Positions 1 through 7,673 of a stretch of 64,000 bases of DNA are shown piece after piece. The DNA comes from Mariniphaga sp. Its GTDB lineage: Bacteria; Bacteroidota; Bacteroidia; Bacteroidales; Prolixibacteraceae. The stretch covers positions 1 through 64,000 of the forward strand of contig JAGXGA010000030.1 in assembly GCA_024636975.1 (NCBI GenBank), read 5' to 3'. The number at the start of each line of letters is the position of its first letter. Positions within the stretch are counted from its first letter, which is position 1. Made by a program: the position numbers and the translations under genes. The notes below the pieces were generated by a model that was given only the letters and a program-made list of their open reading frames with translations, searched no databases and was not told the DNA's origin.

Positions 1-140
1 AAAAAACATAAGCTGATCATTAACTCTATAAAATGTAAATTGGTCAACAGGGTGTTTGCAGTTATAAAAAGGCAAACACCATACGTGAGTATTTATCAAC
101 AAAATTTTGGTTAATAAATTTGCATATATCTTAGAATTCA

Positions 141-189
141 CAGGGCACAGGGCAAAGAGCAGAGAGCAGAGAGCGAAGAGCACAAAGCA
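141..189. repeat. heptamer-phased short tandem repeat
   Basis: Seven successive degenerate 7-mers (CAGGGCA, CAGGGCA, AAGAGCA, GAGAGCA, GAGAGCG, AAGAGCA, CAAAGCA) are in exact 7-nt register. The reverse complements of several of these units form a second array at 7416-7485, so this is one dispersed family. No coding function is visible. The preceding 140 bases are AT-rich with nothing recognisable. Confidence 0.8.
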
Positions 190-200
190 GCCTTTAGAAA

Positions 201-235
201 AACAGTAAACGGTGAACAGTGAACAGTAAACAGTT
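201..235. repeat. heptamer-phased short tandem repeat (AACAGTx)
   Basis: Five 7-mers, AACAGTA, AACGGTG, AACAGTG, AACAGTA and AACAGTT, lie in register. The reverse-complement form (CTGTTCA-like) recurs at 14940-14967 and about 15165-15208. A related array of 7-mers ending in GGAAC or AGTAAC lies at 352-386, next to a 14-mer (TTTAAACCCGGAAC) duplicated at 331-344 and 345-358. Confidence 0.75.
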
Positions 236-336
236 ATTTAATAAATAACATCATTCAGGTGGTCTTTAAAGCCGGAACTTAAAACTGAACAGTGAACAGT
301 TATTTAATAAATAACATCATTCAGGTGGTCTTTAAA
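230..336. repeat. two identical 41-bp direct repeats
   Basis: A 41-bp sequence at 230-270 is repeated exactly at 296-336. A third, shorter copy of about 26 bp lies at 828-853, directly before the 235-bp satellite. Each of the two full copies abuts heptamer repeats. This looks like an intergenic repeat module rather than a promoter, since the only nearby gene starts at 417. Confidence 0.8.
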
Positions 337-416
337 CCCGGAACTTTAAACCCGGAACAGGAACCAGTAACAAGTAACCAGTAAATATGTAAACAAATTA
401 AAACTAATAGTTAGCC

Positions 417-689
417 ATGGAACGAATAAAAACAGAATCATCAATAATAGCTGGTGTTGGATTTGATCCTGAATCGAATATACTGGAAATAGAATTCCAT
501 AAAGATGGAATTGTAAAGCAGTACCTCAATGTAAATGAACTTACCTATATCCACCTCATCGCCTGCAGCTCAGTCGGCAGGTTCTATCTGACCTACATCG
601 ACGGATACTATGAGGAAAGAGAGGTAGAGGTCAGTGAGCATGGGGCAGAGAGCATGGGGCAGAGGAAAATAGTGAAAAGTAAAAAGTGA
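417..689 (+). CDS. KTSC-domain small protein
   Basis: The 90-residue product matches the KTSC pattern in residues about 6-65: a start with TESSIIAGVGFDPES, then an ILEIEFHKDG strand, a Y-L-N-V segment and the closing SVGRFYLTYIDGYY. KTSC domains are small and are also fused to lysyl-tRNA synthetases; their biochemical role is unclear. The last 16-18 codons are written by an adjacent heptamer repeat (636-698), so the C-terminus looks as if the stop was lost and the frame ran into repeat DNA. ATG start follows an A-rich stretch; no strong ribosome binding site is visible. There is no operon partner. Confidence 0.75.
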   Translation: MERIKTESSIIAGVGFDPESNILEIEFHKDGIVKQYLNVNELTYIHLIACSSVGRFYLTYIDGYYEEREVEVSEHGAESMGQRKIVKSKK

Positions 690-698
690 ATGAACAGT
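636..698. repeat. heptamer-phased repeat overlapping a coding 3' end
   Basis: The order is GAGCATG, GGGCAGA, GAGCATG, GGGCAGA, GGAAAAT, AGTGAAA, AGTAAAA, AGTGAAT, GAACAGT: nine 7-mers in register. The first eight encode the tail of the KTSC-domain protein. Confidence 0.7.
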
Positions 699-724
699 CC
701 CGCTTCCTTTCATCCAGCGGGATT

Positions 725-776
725 AGTGACACCAACGGAATTCGCTGCGCACACTAGCAAATTCCGGGTGTCACTG
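725..776. repeat. two-step inverted repeat
   Basis: Outer arms AGTGACACC and GGTGTCACT and inner arms CGGAATT and AATTCCG are both perfect and nested. They would form a long hairpin with one small asymmetric bulge. It lies just downstream of the KTSC gene and could act as its terminator, although no U-tract follows. A short heptamer run (CCGGGTT, TCGGGTT, TCGGGTT) follows at 788-808. Confidence 0.6.
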
Positions 777-858
777 AATGACCAGTTCCGGGTTTCGGGT
801 TTCGGGTTCCCAACAACGTCGACAATATTATTTAATAAATAACATCATTCAGGCTATT

Positions 859-1966
859 GCTTTCGCCCCTTAGGGGCTTTTACCCACCGTAATTATTTTA
901 GTTTATAGTATTTTTTTCATGAGTAAAGGGCGAAGCCCTTATTGCAACAGCATCAGGCAACGCCCGATGTAGCAGTTGGCCACCTTTTCCCTTTCGGGGC
1001 AACGCCCCAATGGCAGATTAATCATGCTTTCGCCCCTACAGGGCTACCAGGAGGCTTGTGCCACCGTTCAACGGGCGCTGCCCGTTGCTAATGCTTTCGC
1101 CCCTTTGGGGCTTTTCCCCACCACAATTATTTTAGTTTATTGTATCATTTTGCAGTAGGGAAGGGCGAAGCCCTTTTAGCAACAGCATCGGGTAACGCCC
1201 GATGTATCAGTTGGCCACCCGTTCCCTTTCGGGGCAACGCCCCAATGGCAGATTAATCATGCTTTCGCCCCTACAGGGCTACCGGGTGGCTTCTGCCACC
1301 GTTCAACGGGCGCTGCCCGTTGCTATTGCTTTCGCCCCTTTGGGGCTTTTCCCCGCAACAATTATTATAGGTTATTGTATTATTTTGCAGGAGGGAAGGG
1401 CGAAGCCCTTATAGCAACAGCATCGGGCAACGCCCGATGTAGCAGTTGGCCACCTGTTCCCTTTCGGGGCAACGCCCAATGGCAGATTAATCATGCTTTC
1501 GCCCCTACAGGGCTATCCGGAGTGCTTGTGCCACCGTTCAACGGGTGGTGCCCGTTGCTAATGCCTTCGCCCCTTTGGGGCTTTTCCCCATCACAATTAT
1601 TATAGGTTATTGTATCATTTTGCAGGAGTAAAGGGCGAAGCCCTTATAGCAACAGCATCGGGCAACGCCCGATGTAGCAGTTGCCCACCCGATCTTTTTC
1701 GGGGCAACGCCCCAATGGCAGATTTAATCATGCTTTCGCCCCTAGATGGCTACCGGGGGGCTTGTGTCCCTGTTCAACGGGTGGTGCCCGTTGCTAATGC
1801 CTTCGCCCCTTTGGGGCTTTTTCCCGCAACAATTATTATAGGTTATTGTATCATTTTGCAGGAGGGAAGGGCGAAGCCCTTTTAGCATCAGCATCGGGCA
1901 ACGCCCGATGTAGCAAATGGCCACCCGATCCTTTTCGGGGCAACACCCCAATGGCAGATTAATCAC
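859..1966. repeat. 235-bp tandem satellite made of hairpins
   Basis: There are 4.7 head-to-tail copies: units at 859, 1093, 1328, 1563 and 1799, with lengths 234-236 bp and the last one partial. Each unit holds a chain of short GC-rich hairpins, among them AAGGGC-GAA-GCCCTT, CATCGGGC-AAC-GCCCGATG, GGGGC-AAC-GCCCC, AACGGGC-GCT-GCCCGTT, GGTGGC-TTCT-GCCACC and GCCCC-TTT-GGGGC. Most loops are 3-4 nt. Small open frames across it (976-1885) repeat the same peptides and are by-products of the repeat, not genes. Confidence 0.9.
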
Positions 1967-2180
1967 ACCCATTCACCCATTCACCCATTCACCCATTCAC
2001 CCAATCACCCATTCACCCATTCACCCAATCACCCATTCCCCATTCACCCAATCACCCTTCCCTCATTCACTCATTCACTCATTCACCCATTCCCCAATTA
2101 CCCAATCCCCCAATCACCCATTCACCCAATCACCCATTCCCCATTCACCCATTCACCCATTCACCCAATCACCCACCCCC
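1966..2180. repeat. octamer short tandem repeat array (ATTCACCC)
   Basis: About 26 degenerate units of ATTCACCC or AATCACCC run in tandem, with a few 7-nt units (ATTCCCC) and a small ATTCACTC patch in the middle. The array starts exactly where the last 235-bp satellite unit breaks off and ends about 20 bp before the dnaE stop codon. It is strongly strand-asymmetric, C-rich on the plus strand. It is likely to be length-variable. Confidence 0.9.
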
Positions 2181-2198
2181 CTTGCCCTGTGCGGCAGG

Positions 2199-5138
2199 CT
2201 ATGCTTTGGGATTGGGTTTGTATGGCAATTTAGCCATTTTCTCCACCTCCAGCGAGGGAAACCCAAACTCTTCCACCACTTTTCCCAGAATAAGGTAAAT
2301 GCCGTCGCCGCGGAAAGGATAGTGCTTTAATGAATCGGGGAAGTGTACCGTATCGAAGAATTCACCTGTATGATCAAGGAACGTTCCGAAATGCATAATC
2401 TCCTTTTTTACGGTCCGTACATACTTGATGGTAACCAGCCGTCCAGTCATCCGTACTTTTTTATCGATGCAACGGACTAAATCCTTAGCCTGAATCTCCC
2501 CCCGGAAATCGGTCCGGAGCATATCGAAAATGTTCACGCTCACCGGGTAGCCCAGCAATTCAATTTCATCCCAGGCATCTTCAAGGTTTTCGTGCTTAAG
2601 CTGAGGCAGTGTAAAGTTCTTTGCGGGTGTACTAAAAAGCGCAAGCGATGCCGGCTGTTTTGCTGGTTTGTTCAGCAGAAGATGGGCCTCCCAAAGCAGG
2701 TTCGATTTTTCTTTGCCGGTGAACCGGAAGGTTCCCAGGCGGATAAGCAGCACCAGCTGCTCTTTGGTGACAGGTACCCGTTCCATGAAATCAGAAAGCG
2801 ACTGGTAAAGTCCATGGCAGTTGCGTTCGCTCACAATCAGGTCAATGGTAGTCTGCTCGAGGTTCTGCACATGCACAAAGCCAAGATAAACAATTGTGCC
2901 GGCTATGCGGGTGGCTTTATTGCTGTTGTTTACGCATGGGAGCTCAATAGTGGCTCCCATGCGCCGGGCTTCGTTGATGTATACCCAGGTGGAATAAAAG
3001 CCGCCAAAATTATTAATCACGGCCACCATAAACTCCATCGGATAGTGTGCTTTCAGGTAAAGGCTCTGGAAGCTCTCCACCGCATACGATGCCGAATGGG
3101 CCTTTGAAAAGGAGTAGCCGGCAAACGATTCAATCTGCCGCCAGACCTCTTTTGCAATTTGCTCAGGGTATCCTTTTTCCCTGCAGTTGGCGAAGTACTT
3201 CTCCTCAATGCGGCTGAACTCCTTTACTGAGCGGTATTTCCCTGACATGGCCCTGCGCAGCACATCGGCTTCAGCCAGATCGAGACCGGCAAAATGATGC
3301 GCCACTTTGATAACATCTTCCTGGTAAACCATCACACCATAGGTTTCGGCCAGCTGTTCCTTCATTACCGGGTGGATGTACTCAAAATCATTGGGGTAAT
3401 GAAACCGCCTGATGTATTCCTTCATCATGCCCGACTTCGATACCCCCGGACGGATGATCGAGCTGGCTGCCACAAGGGTAATGTAATCGCTGCACTTAAG
3501 CTTTTTCAGCAATCCGCGCATGGCAGGACTTTCAATATAAAAGCAGCCGTTGGTTTCGCCGGTTTTGAGCTGTTGCTTCACCTTCTCGTCTTCAAAGAAA
3601 CGACTGACCCGGTGAATATCTACCTCCTCATCACGGTTCTCCCTGATAATCTCCACTGCCTCCTTAATGTGCCCGATGCCACGCTGGCTCAGGATATCCA
3701 GTTTCTCGAACCCCATATCTTCTGCAATGTACATATCCCAGTGGGTGGTGGGGAAGCCCTTGGGGGGCAGGTCGAGTGCCGTGTAGCAGGTAATGGGTTC
3801 TTCCGAGATAAGAATGCCTCCCGCATGGATGGTGCGCAGGTTGGGAAACCCGCTCATTTGTTTGCTCAGGGTGGTAATGAGTGCGGTGATGTCGTTCTTA
3901 TTGTAGTCGTTGCCGGGGTCGTTCACCAGCAGATCGATTTCCTCCCTGGGTAATCCGAATACTTTTCCCAGCTCCCTTACAACCGACCGGTTCTGAAAAG
4001 TGGAGGTAGCGCCCAGCAATGCAGTATGGTTCCGGCCGTACCGTTTAAAAATGTAATCCTGCACTTCGTCGCGGTCGCGCCACGAGTAGTCGATGTCAAA
4101 GTCGGGGGGACTGGTTCGTTTGGGGTTCAGAAACCGTTCGAAATAAAGGTTCAGCTTAATGGGGTCCACATCTGTAATCTTCAGGCAGTAGGCCACTACG
4201 CTGTTGGCGCCGCTGCCCCTGCCTACATGATAAAACCCGCGCGACATGCTGTAGCGGATAATATCCCAGGCGATAAGAAAGTAAGCAGAAAAACCAAGCT
4301 TGTCGATGATCTGCAGCTCATGTCTTACCCGTTCCTGCGCCAGCGGATTGTTCCTGCCGTAACGGTAAAGCATGCCATCGAGCGCAAGTTTTTCCAGCAG
4401 CAGCTTGTCGTCGTAAGCCGACTGGCTGAAGGTTTTCTTGTTTTTAACAGTCGAAAAATCAAAGCCGATGGTGCATTCGCTCAGCACCCGTTCAGTGCTT
4501 TGCACAATGCCGGGATACGACTCATACATCTTTTTCAATTGCATTACCGGAATCATTTCTTCATCGTGCCCCGAAAACTGATCGGGCTGCAGTTTGCTGA
4601 TAAGGGTATTGTGCCCGATGGCCCTCAGGCTCTTGTGCAGAAACCATCCGGGTTGATCGCGAAAGGTAACGGGCTGCCACACGAGCAGTTTATTCTGAAA
4701 GTTCCGGTATTCGGAGGTAAGCAGTTTGTTAATCTGAGAAGGCTTTATGCCGGTAAATTCATAGTCCTTCAGTTCCCGCGGCTTTTTATGCCCAAAGGGA
4801 TAAACCACTGCTACGTCGGTGAAGGGCCATCCTTCGATGGAGAATTTCTTTTTGTTGAGGTAATGCCAGGTGAGGTAATCGTTCAGTTCTTTAAAACCCG
4901 CGTTATTTTTTGCCAGCCCTGTAAAAAGCAACCGATCGCCGTTCCGGATTTCCACACCGGCAATGGGTTTAATGCCTGCATCGCCTGCTTTCTTAACAAA
5001 TTCAGGGATTCCCATGGTAGTATTCACATCGGTAAGCGCCATGGCTTCCACATCATTCCGCCGGGCAAGCGCCAGCAGTTCATCGATGCTTAGCGTGCCG
5101 TAACGAAGGCTGAAGTATGAATGTACGTTCAGATACAT
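2199..5138 (-). CDS. dnaE: DnaE-type DNA polymerase III alpha subunit, short / error-prone class
   Basis: This C-family polymerase of 979 residues is shorter than replicative DnaE (about 1,160). The catalytic loop PDFDID gives D346 and D348, the counterparts of E. coli D401/D403. A PHP domain leads (residues 1 to about 200) but is degenerate: the expected H-x-H is N-V-H (residues 4-6) and the usual TDH is TDV, so its metal site is probably lost. The C-terminus holds an OB-like domain (about 870-970). It sits 2 bp downstream of dinB in the same transcript, and a LexA-like repressor gene lies beyond dinB. This arrangement points to damage-induced translesion synthesis, like ImuB/DnaE2 systems, rather than bulk replication. 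The stop codon lies close to the octamer array. Confidence 0.93.
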   Translation of the reverse strand: MYLNVHSYFSLRYGTLSIDELLALARRNDVEAMALTDVNTTMGIPEFVKKAGDAGIKPIAGVEIRNGDRLLFTGLAKNNAGFKELNDYLTWHYLNKKKFSIEGWPFTDVAVVYPFGHKKPRELKDYEFTGIKPSQINKLLTSEYRNFQNKLLVWQPVTFRDQPGWFLHKSLRAIGHNTLISKLQPDQFSGHDEEMIPVMQLKKMYESYPGIVQSTERVLSECTIGFDFSTVKNKKTFSQSAYDDKLLLEKLALDGMLYRYGRNNPLAQERVRHELQIIDKLGFSAYFLIAWDIIRYSMSRGFYHVGRGSGANSVVAYCLKITDVDPIKLNLYFERFLNPKRTSPPDFDIDYSWRDRDEVQDYIFKRYGRNHTALLGATSTFQNRSVVRELGKVFGLPREEIDLLVNDPGNDYNKNDITALITTLSKQMSGFPNLRTIHAGGILISEEPITCYTALDLPPKGFPTTHWDMYIAEDMGFEKLDILSQRGIGHIKEAVEIIRENRDEEVDIHRVSRFFEDEKVKQQLKTGETNGCFYIESPAMRGLLKKLKCSDYITLVAASSIIRPGVSKSGMMKEYIRRFHYPNDFEYIHPVMKEQLAETYGVMVYQEDVIKVAHHFAGLDLAEADVLRRAMSGKYRSVKEFSRIEEKYFANCREKGYPEQIAKEVWRQIESFAGYSFSKAHSASYAVESFQSLYLKAHYPMEFMVAVINNFGGFYSTWVYINEARRMGATIELPCVNNSNKATRIAGTIVYLGFVHVQNLEQTTIDLIVSERNCHGLYQSLSDFMERVPVTKEQLVLLIRLGTFRFTGKEKSNLLWEAHLLLNKPAKQPASLALFSTPAKNFTLPQLKHENLEDAWDEIELLGYPVSVNIFDMLRTDFRGEIQAKDLVRCIDKKVRMTGRLVTIKYVRTVKKEIMHFGTFLDHTGEFFDTVHFPDSLKHYPFRGDGIYLILGKVVEEFGFPSLEVEKMAKLPYKPNPKA

Positions 5139-5140
5139 AA

Positions 5141-6304
5141 TTAATTTTGTTTACAGGTTATTCCCGATGCCCGCTGAATGGCTCCCGGGCCGTAGCGAAG
5201 CCTGATCTTGTCCATCGACAGGTACAGCTTCACCTGCTTCTCGTTGTTGTCGAACAGGTTGAGTTGCTGCACCCCGTGTACCAGTCCGCCCAGCTTTACT
5301 CCAATCAGCCGCACCAGCATCCTGCGCTGATAAAGCCGCCGGAACAGGCTTTTAACCACCTCAATCAGGGTATGGTCGAATGAAGTGTAGGGCACTTTCT
5401 GCTGAAGGGTATGGGTGTCGTAATTGGCATACCGTATTTTCACCGTGACCACCGATGCCAGCTTCTCTTTTTTGCGCAGCTTGAAGCAGAGCTTTTCGGT
5501 CATGGCAATAAGCAGTTGCTCAAGCATAACCACATCAATGGTATCGGTTTCAAATGTTCGTTCCTTGCTGATTGACTTCTCTTCGGAGTAGGGAATTACC
5601 GGGGTGAAATCGATCCCGTTGGCCCGGCGCCATATTTCAATGCCGTTCTTTCCCAGCACCCCCTCCATCATCTCCATTGGAATGGCGCTGAGGGTTTCAA
5701 TATTGGCCACGCCCATCGAGCGCAAAAGCTGGTAGGTTTTGGGGCCGATCATCGGTATTTTGCGAATGGAAAGCGGGTTCAAAAAGGGCTTTACATTGGC
5801 CTTGTCCACCTCTCTTTCTCCATTGGGCTTGGCCTCGCCGGTGGCAATCTTTGATACCGTTTTGTTGACCGACAGGCCGTAGGAGATGGGCAGCCCCGTT
5901 TCGCGGATGATCGATTGCCGCAGTTCACGGGTCCATTTCAGTGCCCCCCAGAAGCGGTCGATGCCCGTAATATCGAGGTAGTGTTCATCAACCGATGCTT
6001 TTTCGTAAAGCGGGGCCTTTTCTGCAATGACATCGGTTACCAGCCTGGAATACTTGCTGTATAAGTCCATATCGCCCCTGATGACCGTGGCATCGCGGCA
6101 AAGGTTCAGCGCCATCTTCATAGGCATGGCCGAATGAACGCCAAACAGCCGGGCCTCGTAGCTGCAGCTGGCAACCACACCCCGGTCGGATAAGCTCCCG
6201 ATGATTACAGGCTTATTGTTGAGCCCGGAATCGATCAGCCGTTCAACCGAAACAAAAAAGGTATCCAAATCCATATGTACGATTGTTCTGTCCTGAAACT
6301 GCAT
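5141..6304 (-). CDS. dinB: Y-family DNA polymerase (DinB / Pol IV type)
   Basis: The 387-residue product has the Y-family catalytic set: D12 in MDLDTFF, and D106/E107 in ASVDEHYLD. The finger motif CSYEARLFGVHSAMP is intact, helix-hairpin-helix residues follow near 185-215, and the little-finger domain runs to about 340. A consensus beta-clamp-binding peptide QLNLF is at residues 347-351. Here the second position of the SxDE loop is followed by H instead of the usual A/G. The start has an unusually good ribosome binding site for this phylum (GGGAGG, about 8 nt upstream). It is the first gene of a two-gene transcript with dnaE. The intact active site argues for a working polymerase, unlike ImuB. 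Confidence 0.95.
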   Translation of the reverse strand: MQFQDRTIVHMDLDTFFVSVERLIDSGLNNKPVIIGSLSDRGVVASCSYEARLFGVHSAMPMKMALNLCRDATVIRGDMDLYSKYSRLVTDVIAEKAPLYEKASVDEHYLDITGIDRFWGALKWTRELRQSIIRETGLPISYGLSVNKTVSKIATGEAKPNGEREVDKANVKPFLNPLSIRKIPMIGPKTYQLLRSMGVANIETLSAIPMEMMEGVLGKNGIEIWRRANGIDFTPVIPYSEEKSISKERTFETDTIDVVMLEQLLIAMTEKLCFKLRKKEKLASVVTVKIRYANYDTHTLQQKVPYTSFDHTLIEVVKSLFRRLYQRRMLVRLIGVKLGGLVHGVQQLNLFDNNEKQVKLYLSMDKIRLRYGPGAIQRASGITCKQN

Positions 6305-6339
6305 TTTGCTTTCCTCCCTTCAAATCTTTTTATCGTGTT

Positions 6340-6408
6340 GATTCCTATTGCACACAGTTTAGTTTTGACTGTTTTGTAATCAAAAATGATGATTACAACT
6401 TAGTCATT
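6340..6408. promoter_or_regulatory. operator block upstream of dinB-dnaE
   Basis: A perfect 8-bp inverted repeat TGTAATCA-7 nt-TGATTACA spans 6375-6397, 71 bp upstream of the dinB start. On its left are GATTCCTATTGCAC (from 6340) and TTTTGACTGT (6363-6372); on its right is TAGTCATT. The same elements in the same order, with the same 12-nt offset between TTTTGACTGT and the inverted repeat, occur at 7577-7660 before the S24 repressor gene. This is best read as the binding site of that repressor. Confidence 0.65.
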
Positions 6409-6471
6409 TCTTTGGAAAAAGCAAAAAATAAGAAGGGATAATGATTATTTTGTTTTTATAAATTAACATAC

Positions 6472-6850
6472 GCAACCTGCTGGTTAATAAGGTTTTTGAA
6501 AAGAGGCAATAAGGTTAGGGGGTATATGGATTAGCCTGGTTACTAAGGTGAAGAAAGTAAAATAAGGTTTTCTTTTGATTTGAATAAAGCTGAATGCTAT
6601 TAACCACTGCCGGAACTTTTCTGAGCACAAAAACCTTCTTTGCAGAAAACACCTTAGTAGCAAGCTGCAACCCTTTATCCCGAAACCTTATTGATCAAGT
6701 TGGCAACCTGCTGGTTAATAAGGTTTTTGAAAAGAGGTAATAAGGTTGGGGTTTATATGGATTCGCCTGGTTACTAAGGTTAGAAAAGTAAAATAAGGTT
6801 TTTTTTTGATATGAATAAAGCTGAATGCTGTCAGCCACTGCTGTAACTTT
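6472..6850. repeat. 149-bp direct duplication
   Basis: Copy A at 6472-6620 and copy B at 6703-6850 align along their full length with scattered substitutions. Both open with GCAACCTGCTGGTTAATAAG and end near the CACTGC-GTAACTTT segment. A decayed third copy is visible at about 7186-7235. The motif AATAAGGTT occurs several times per copy. No open frame is conserved between the copies. Copy B ends about 40 bp before the DUF2442 gene, so it may carry that gene's promoter. Confidence 0.8.
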
Positions 6851-6891
6851 ATTAATTTTGGAGAATATTGAACTTTTTAAAATAAAATGGG

Positions 6892-7127
6892 ATGAGCATT
6901 TTACAAATTACTAAATCAGCCAATGCAACGAATATTTGGTTCGACGATATAAAAATGTACCTTGTTTTGGAAGATGGACGGGAACTTTCGGTTCCAATAA
7001 ACTGGTTTCCCTCATTACGTGACGCCACACCTGAACAAAGAAAAACAATTGGAGGTTCATCGGGGAAGGTGAAGGAATTCATTGGGAAGATCTGGATGAA
7101 GACATTTTAGTAGAAGGACTTTTGTAG
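6892..7127 (+). pseudogene. DUF2442 protein gene with a one-base frameshift
   Basis: The first frame encodes a DUF2442-like start (LEDGRELSVPINWFPSLRDA) and then runs into a non-family tail ending at 7110. From the five-A run at 7041-7045, the minus-one frame continues the family exactly: NNWRFIGEGEGIHWEDLDED followed by ILVEGLL and a stop at 7125-7127. One extra A in the run restores a single 78-residue protein. DUF2442 proteins often pair with DUF4160 proteins in toxin-antitoxin-like loci, but no partner is present here. It is either a recent pseudogene, a homopolymer sequencing error, or a site of minus-one slippage at AAA. Confidence 0.75.
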
Positions 7128-7237
7128 TAAATAGCTGTCGGTATTTACTGCCGCTTATTAAAACATACCTACCCCTGATCTCCATTGGTGAGGAAATTAA
7201 AATAAGGCTTTTTATTGATTTGAAAAAAGCTTAATGT

Positions 7238-7561
7238 GGTTCATGCTCATTCTGACCCCCAGCTTAAAAGCTGGGGTTAGTGACAGTCCTTGATGCACAA
7301 TCTACTATATAATTAATTTCACTACCTAAAGACTGAAAATAAAGTTTTTCCAAAAAAGCAGGTTTTGTTTATTATTCCGGCTCTGATTCCGTTTCACGGA
7401 ACTCCACTTCATTCCGGCTCCTGGCTCCTGGCCCTATGCCCTGTGCTCTTTGCTCTTTGCTCTCTGCTCTGTGCTCTCTGCTCTTTAATGGTGGGCTAAA
7501 GCCCGGGGACACTGGTTCATGCTCATTCTGACCCCCAGCTTAAAAGCTGGGGTTAGTGACA
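7238..7561. repeat. two identical 48-bp hairpin repeats
   Basis: The 48-bp sequence at 7238-7285 recurs without change at 7514-7561. Its centre is a perfect hairpin, CCCCAGCTT-AA-AAGCTGGGG. Between the copies lie the heptamer array 7416-7485 and a GGGCTAAAGCCC palindrome near 7493-7504. Related GGCTTTAGCC units appear at about 14388-14450. Confidence 0.8.
7416..7485. repeat. ten-unit heptamer-phased repeat
   Basis: Ten 7-mers are in perfect register: GGCTCCT, GGCTCCT, GGCCCTA, TGCCCTG, TGCTCTT, TGCTCTT, TGCTCTC, TGCTCTG, TGCTCTC, TGCTCTT. This is the reverse-complement form of the array at 141-189. Confidence 0.85.
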
Positions 7562-7576
7562 ATTTATTATATACCT

Positions 7577-7660
7577 GATTCCTATTGCACAGTTCATAAA
7601 AAGGTTTTACTTTTGACTGTATTGCAATCATGGTTTGAGATTATAAATCAGTCATTAATA
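7577..7660. promoter_or_regulatory. operator block upstream of the S24 repressor gene
   Basis: This is a copy of the dinB operator block: GATTCCTATTGCAC (7577), TTTTGACTGT (7611-7620), an imperfect inverted repeat TGCAATCA-7 nt-AGATTATA (7623-7645), then CAGTCATT. The inverted repeat lies about 30-50 bp upstream of the repressor ATG, where a bound repressor would block its own transcription. It supports autoregulation together with control of dinB-dnaE. Confidence 0.65.
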
Positions 7661-7673
7661 TAAGCAAAGCAAA

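Noticed and set aside
141-386. Possible replication origin or iteron array
   Set aside because: Units are degenerate 7-mers also found at many other intergenic sites, without DnaA boxes or a replication gene.
976-1885. Several 60-91-codon open frames repeating FAPLGLFP-like peptides
   Set aside because: They follow the 235-bp satellite unit in every copy, shift frame between copies and have no start-site signals. They are repeat by-products.
2592-5093. Long plus-strand open frames (171, 219 and 355 codons) opposite dnaE
   Set aside because: They are antisense shadows of a clear polymerase gene with no family features of their own.
7041-7047. Classical minus-one slippery heptamer with a stimulatory structure in the DUF2442 gene
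   Set aside because: Only the single codon AAA can slip well; the full X-XXY-YYZ pattern and a clear downstream pseudoknot are absent, so programmed frameshifting is only a weak alternative to a mutation or read error.
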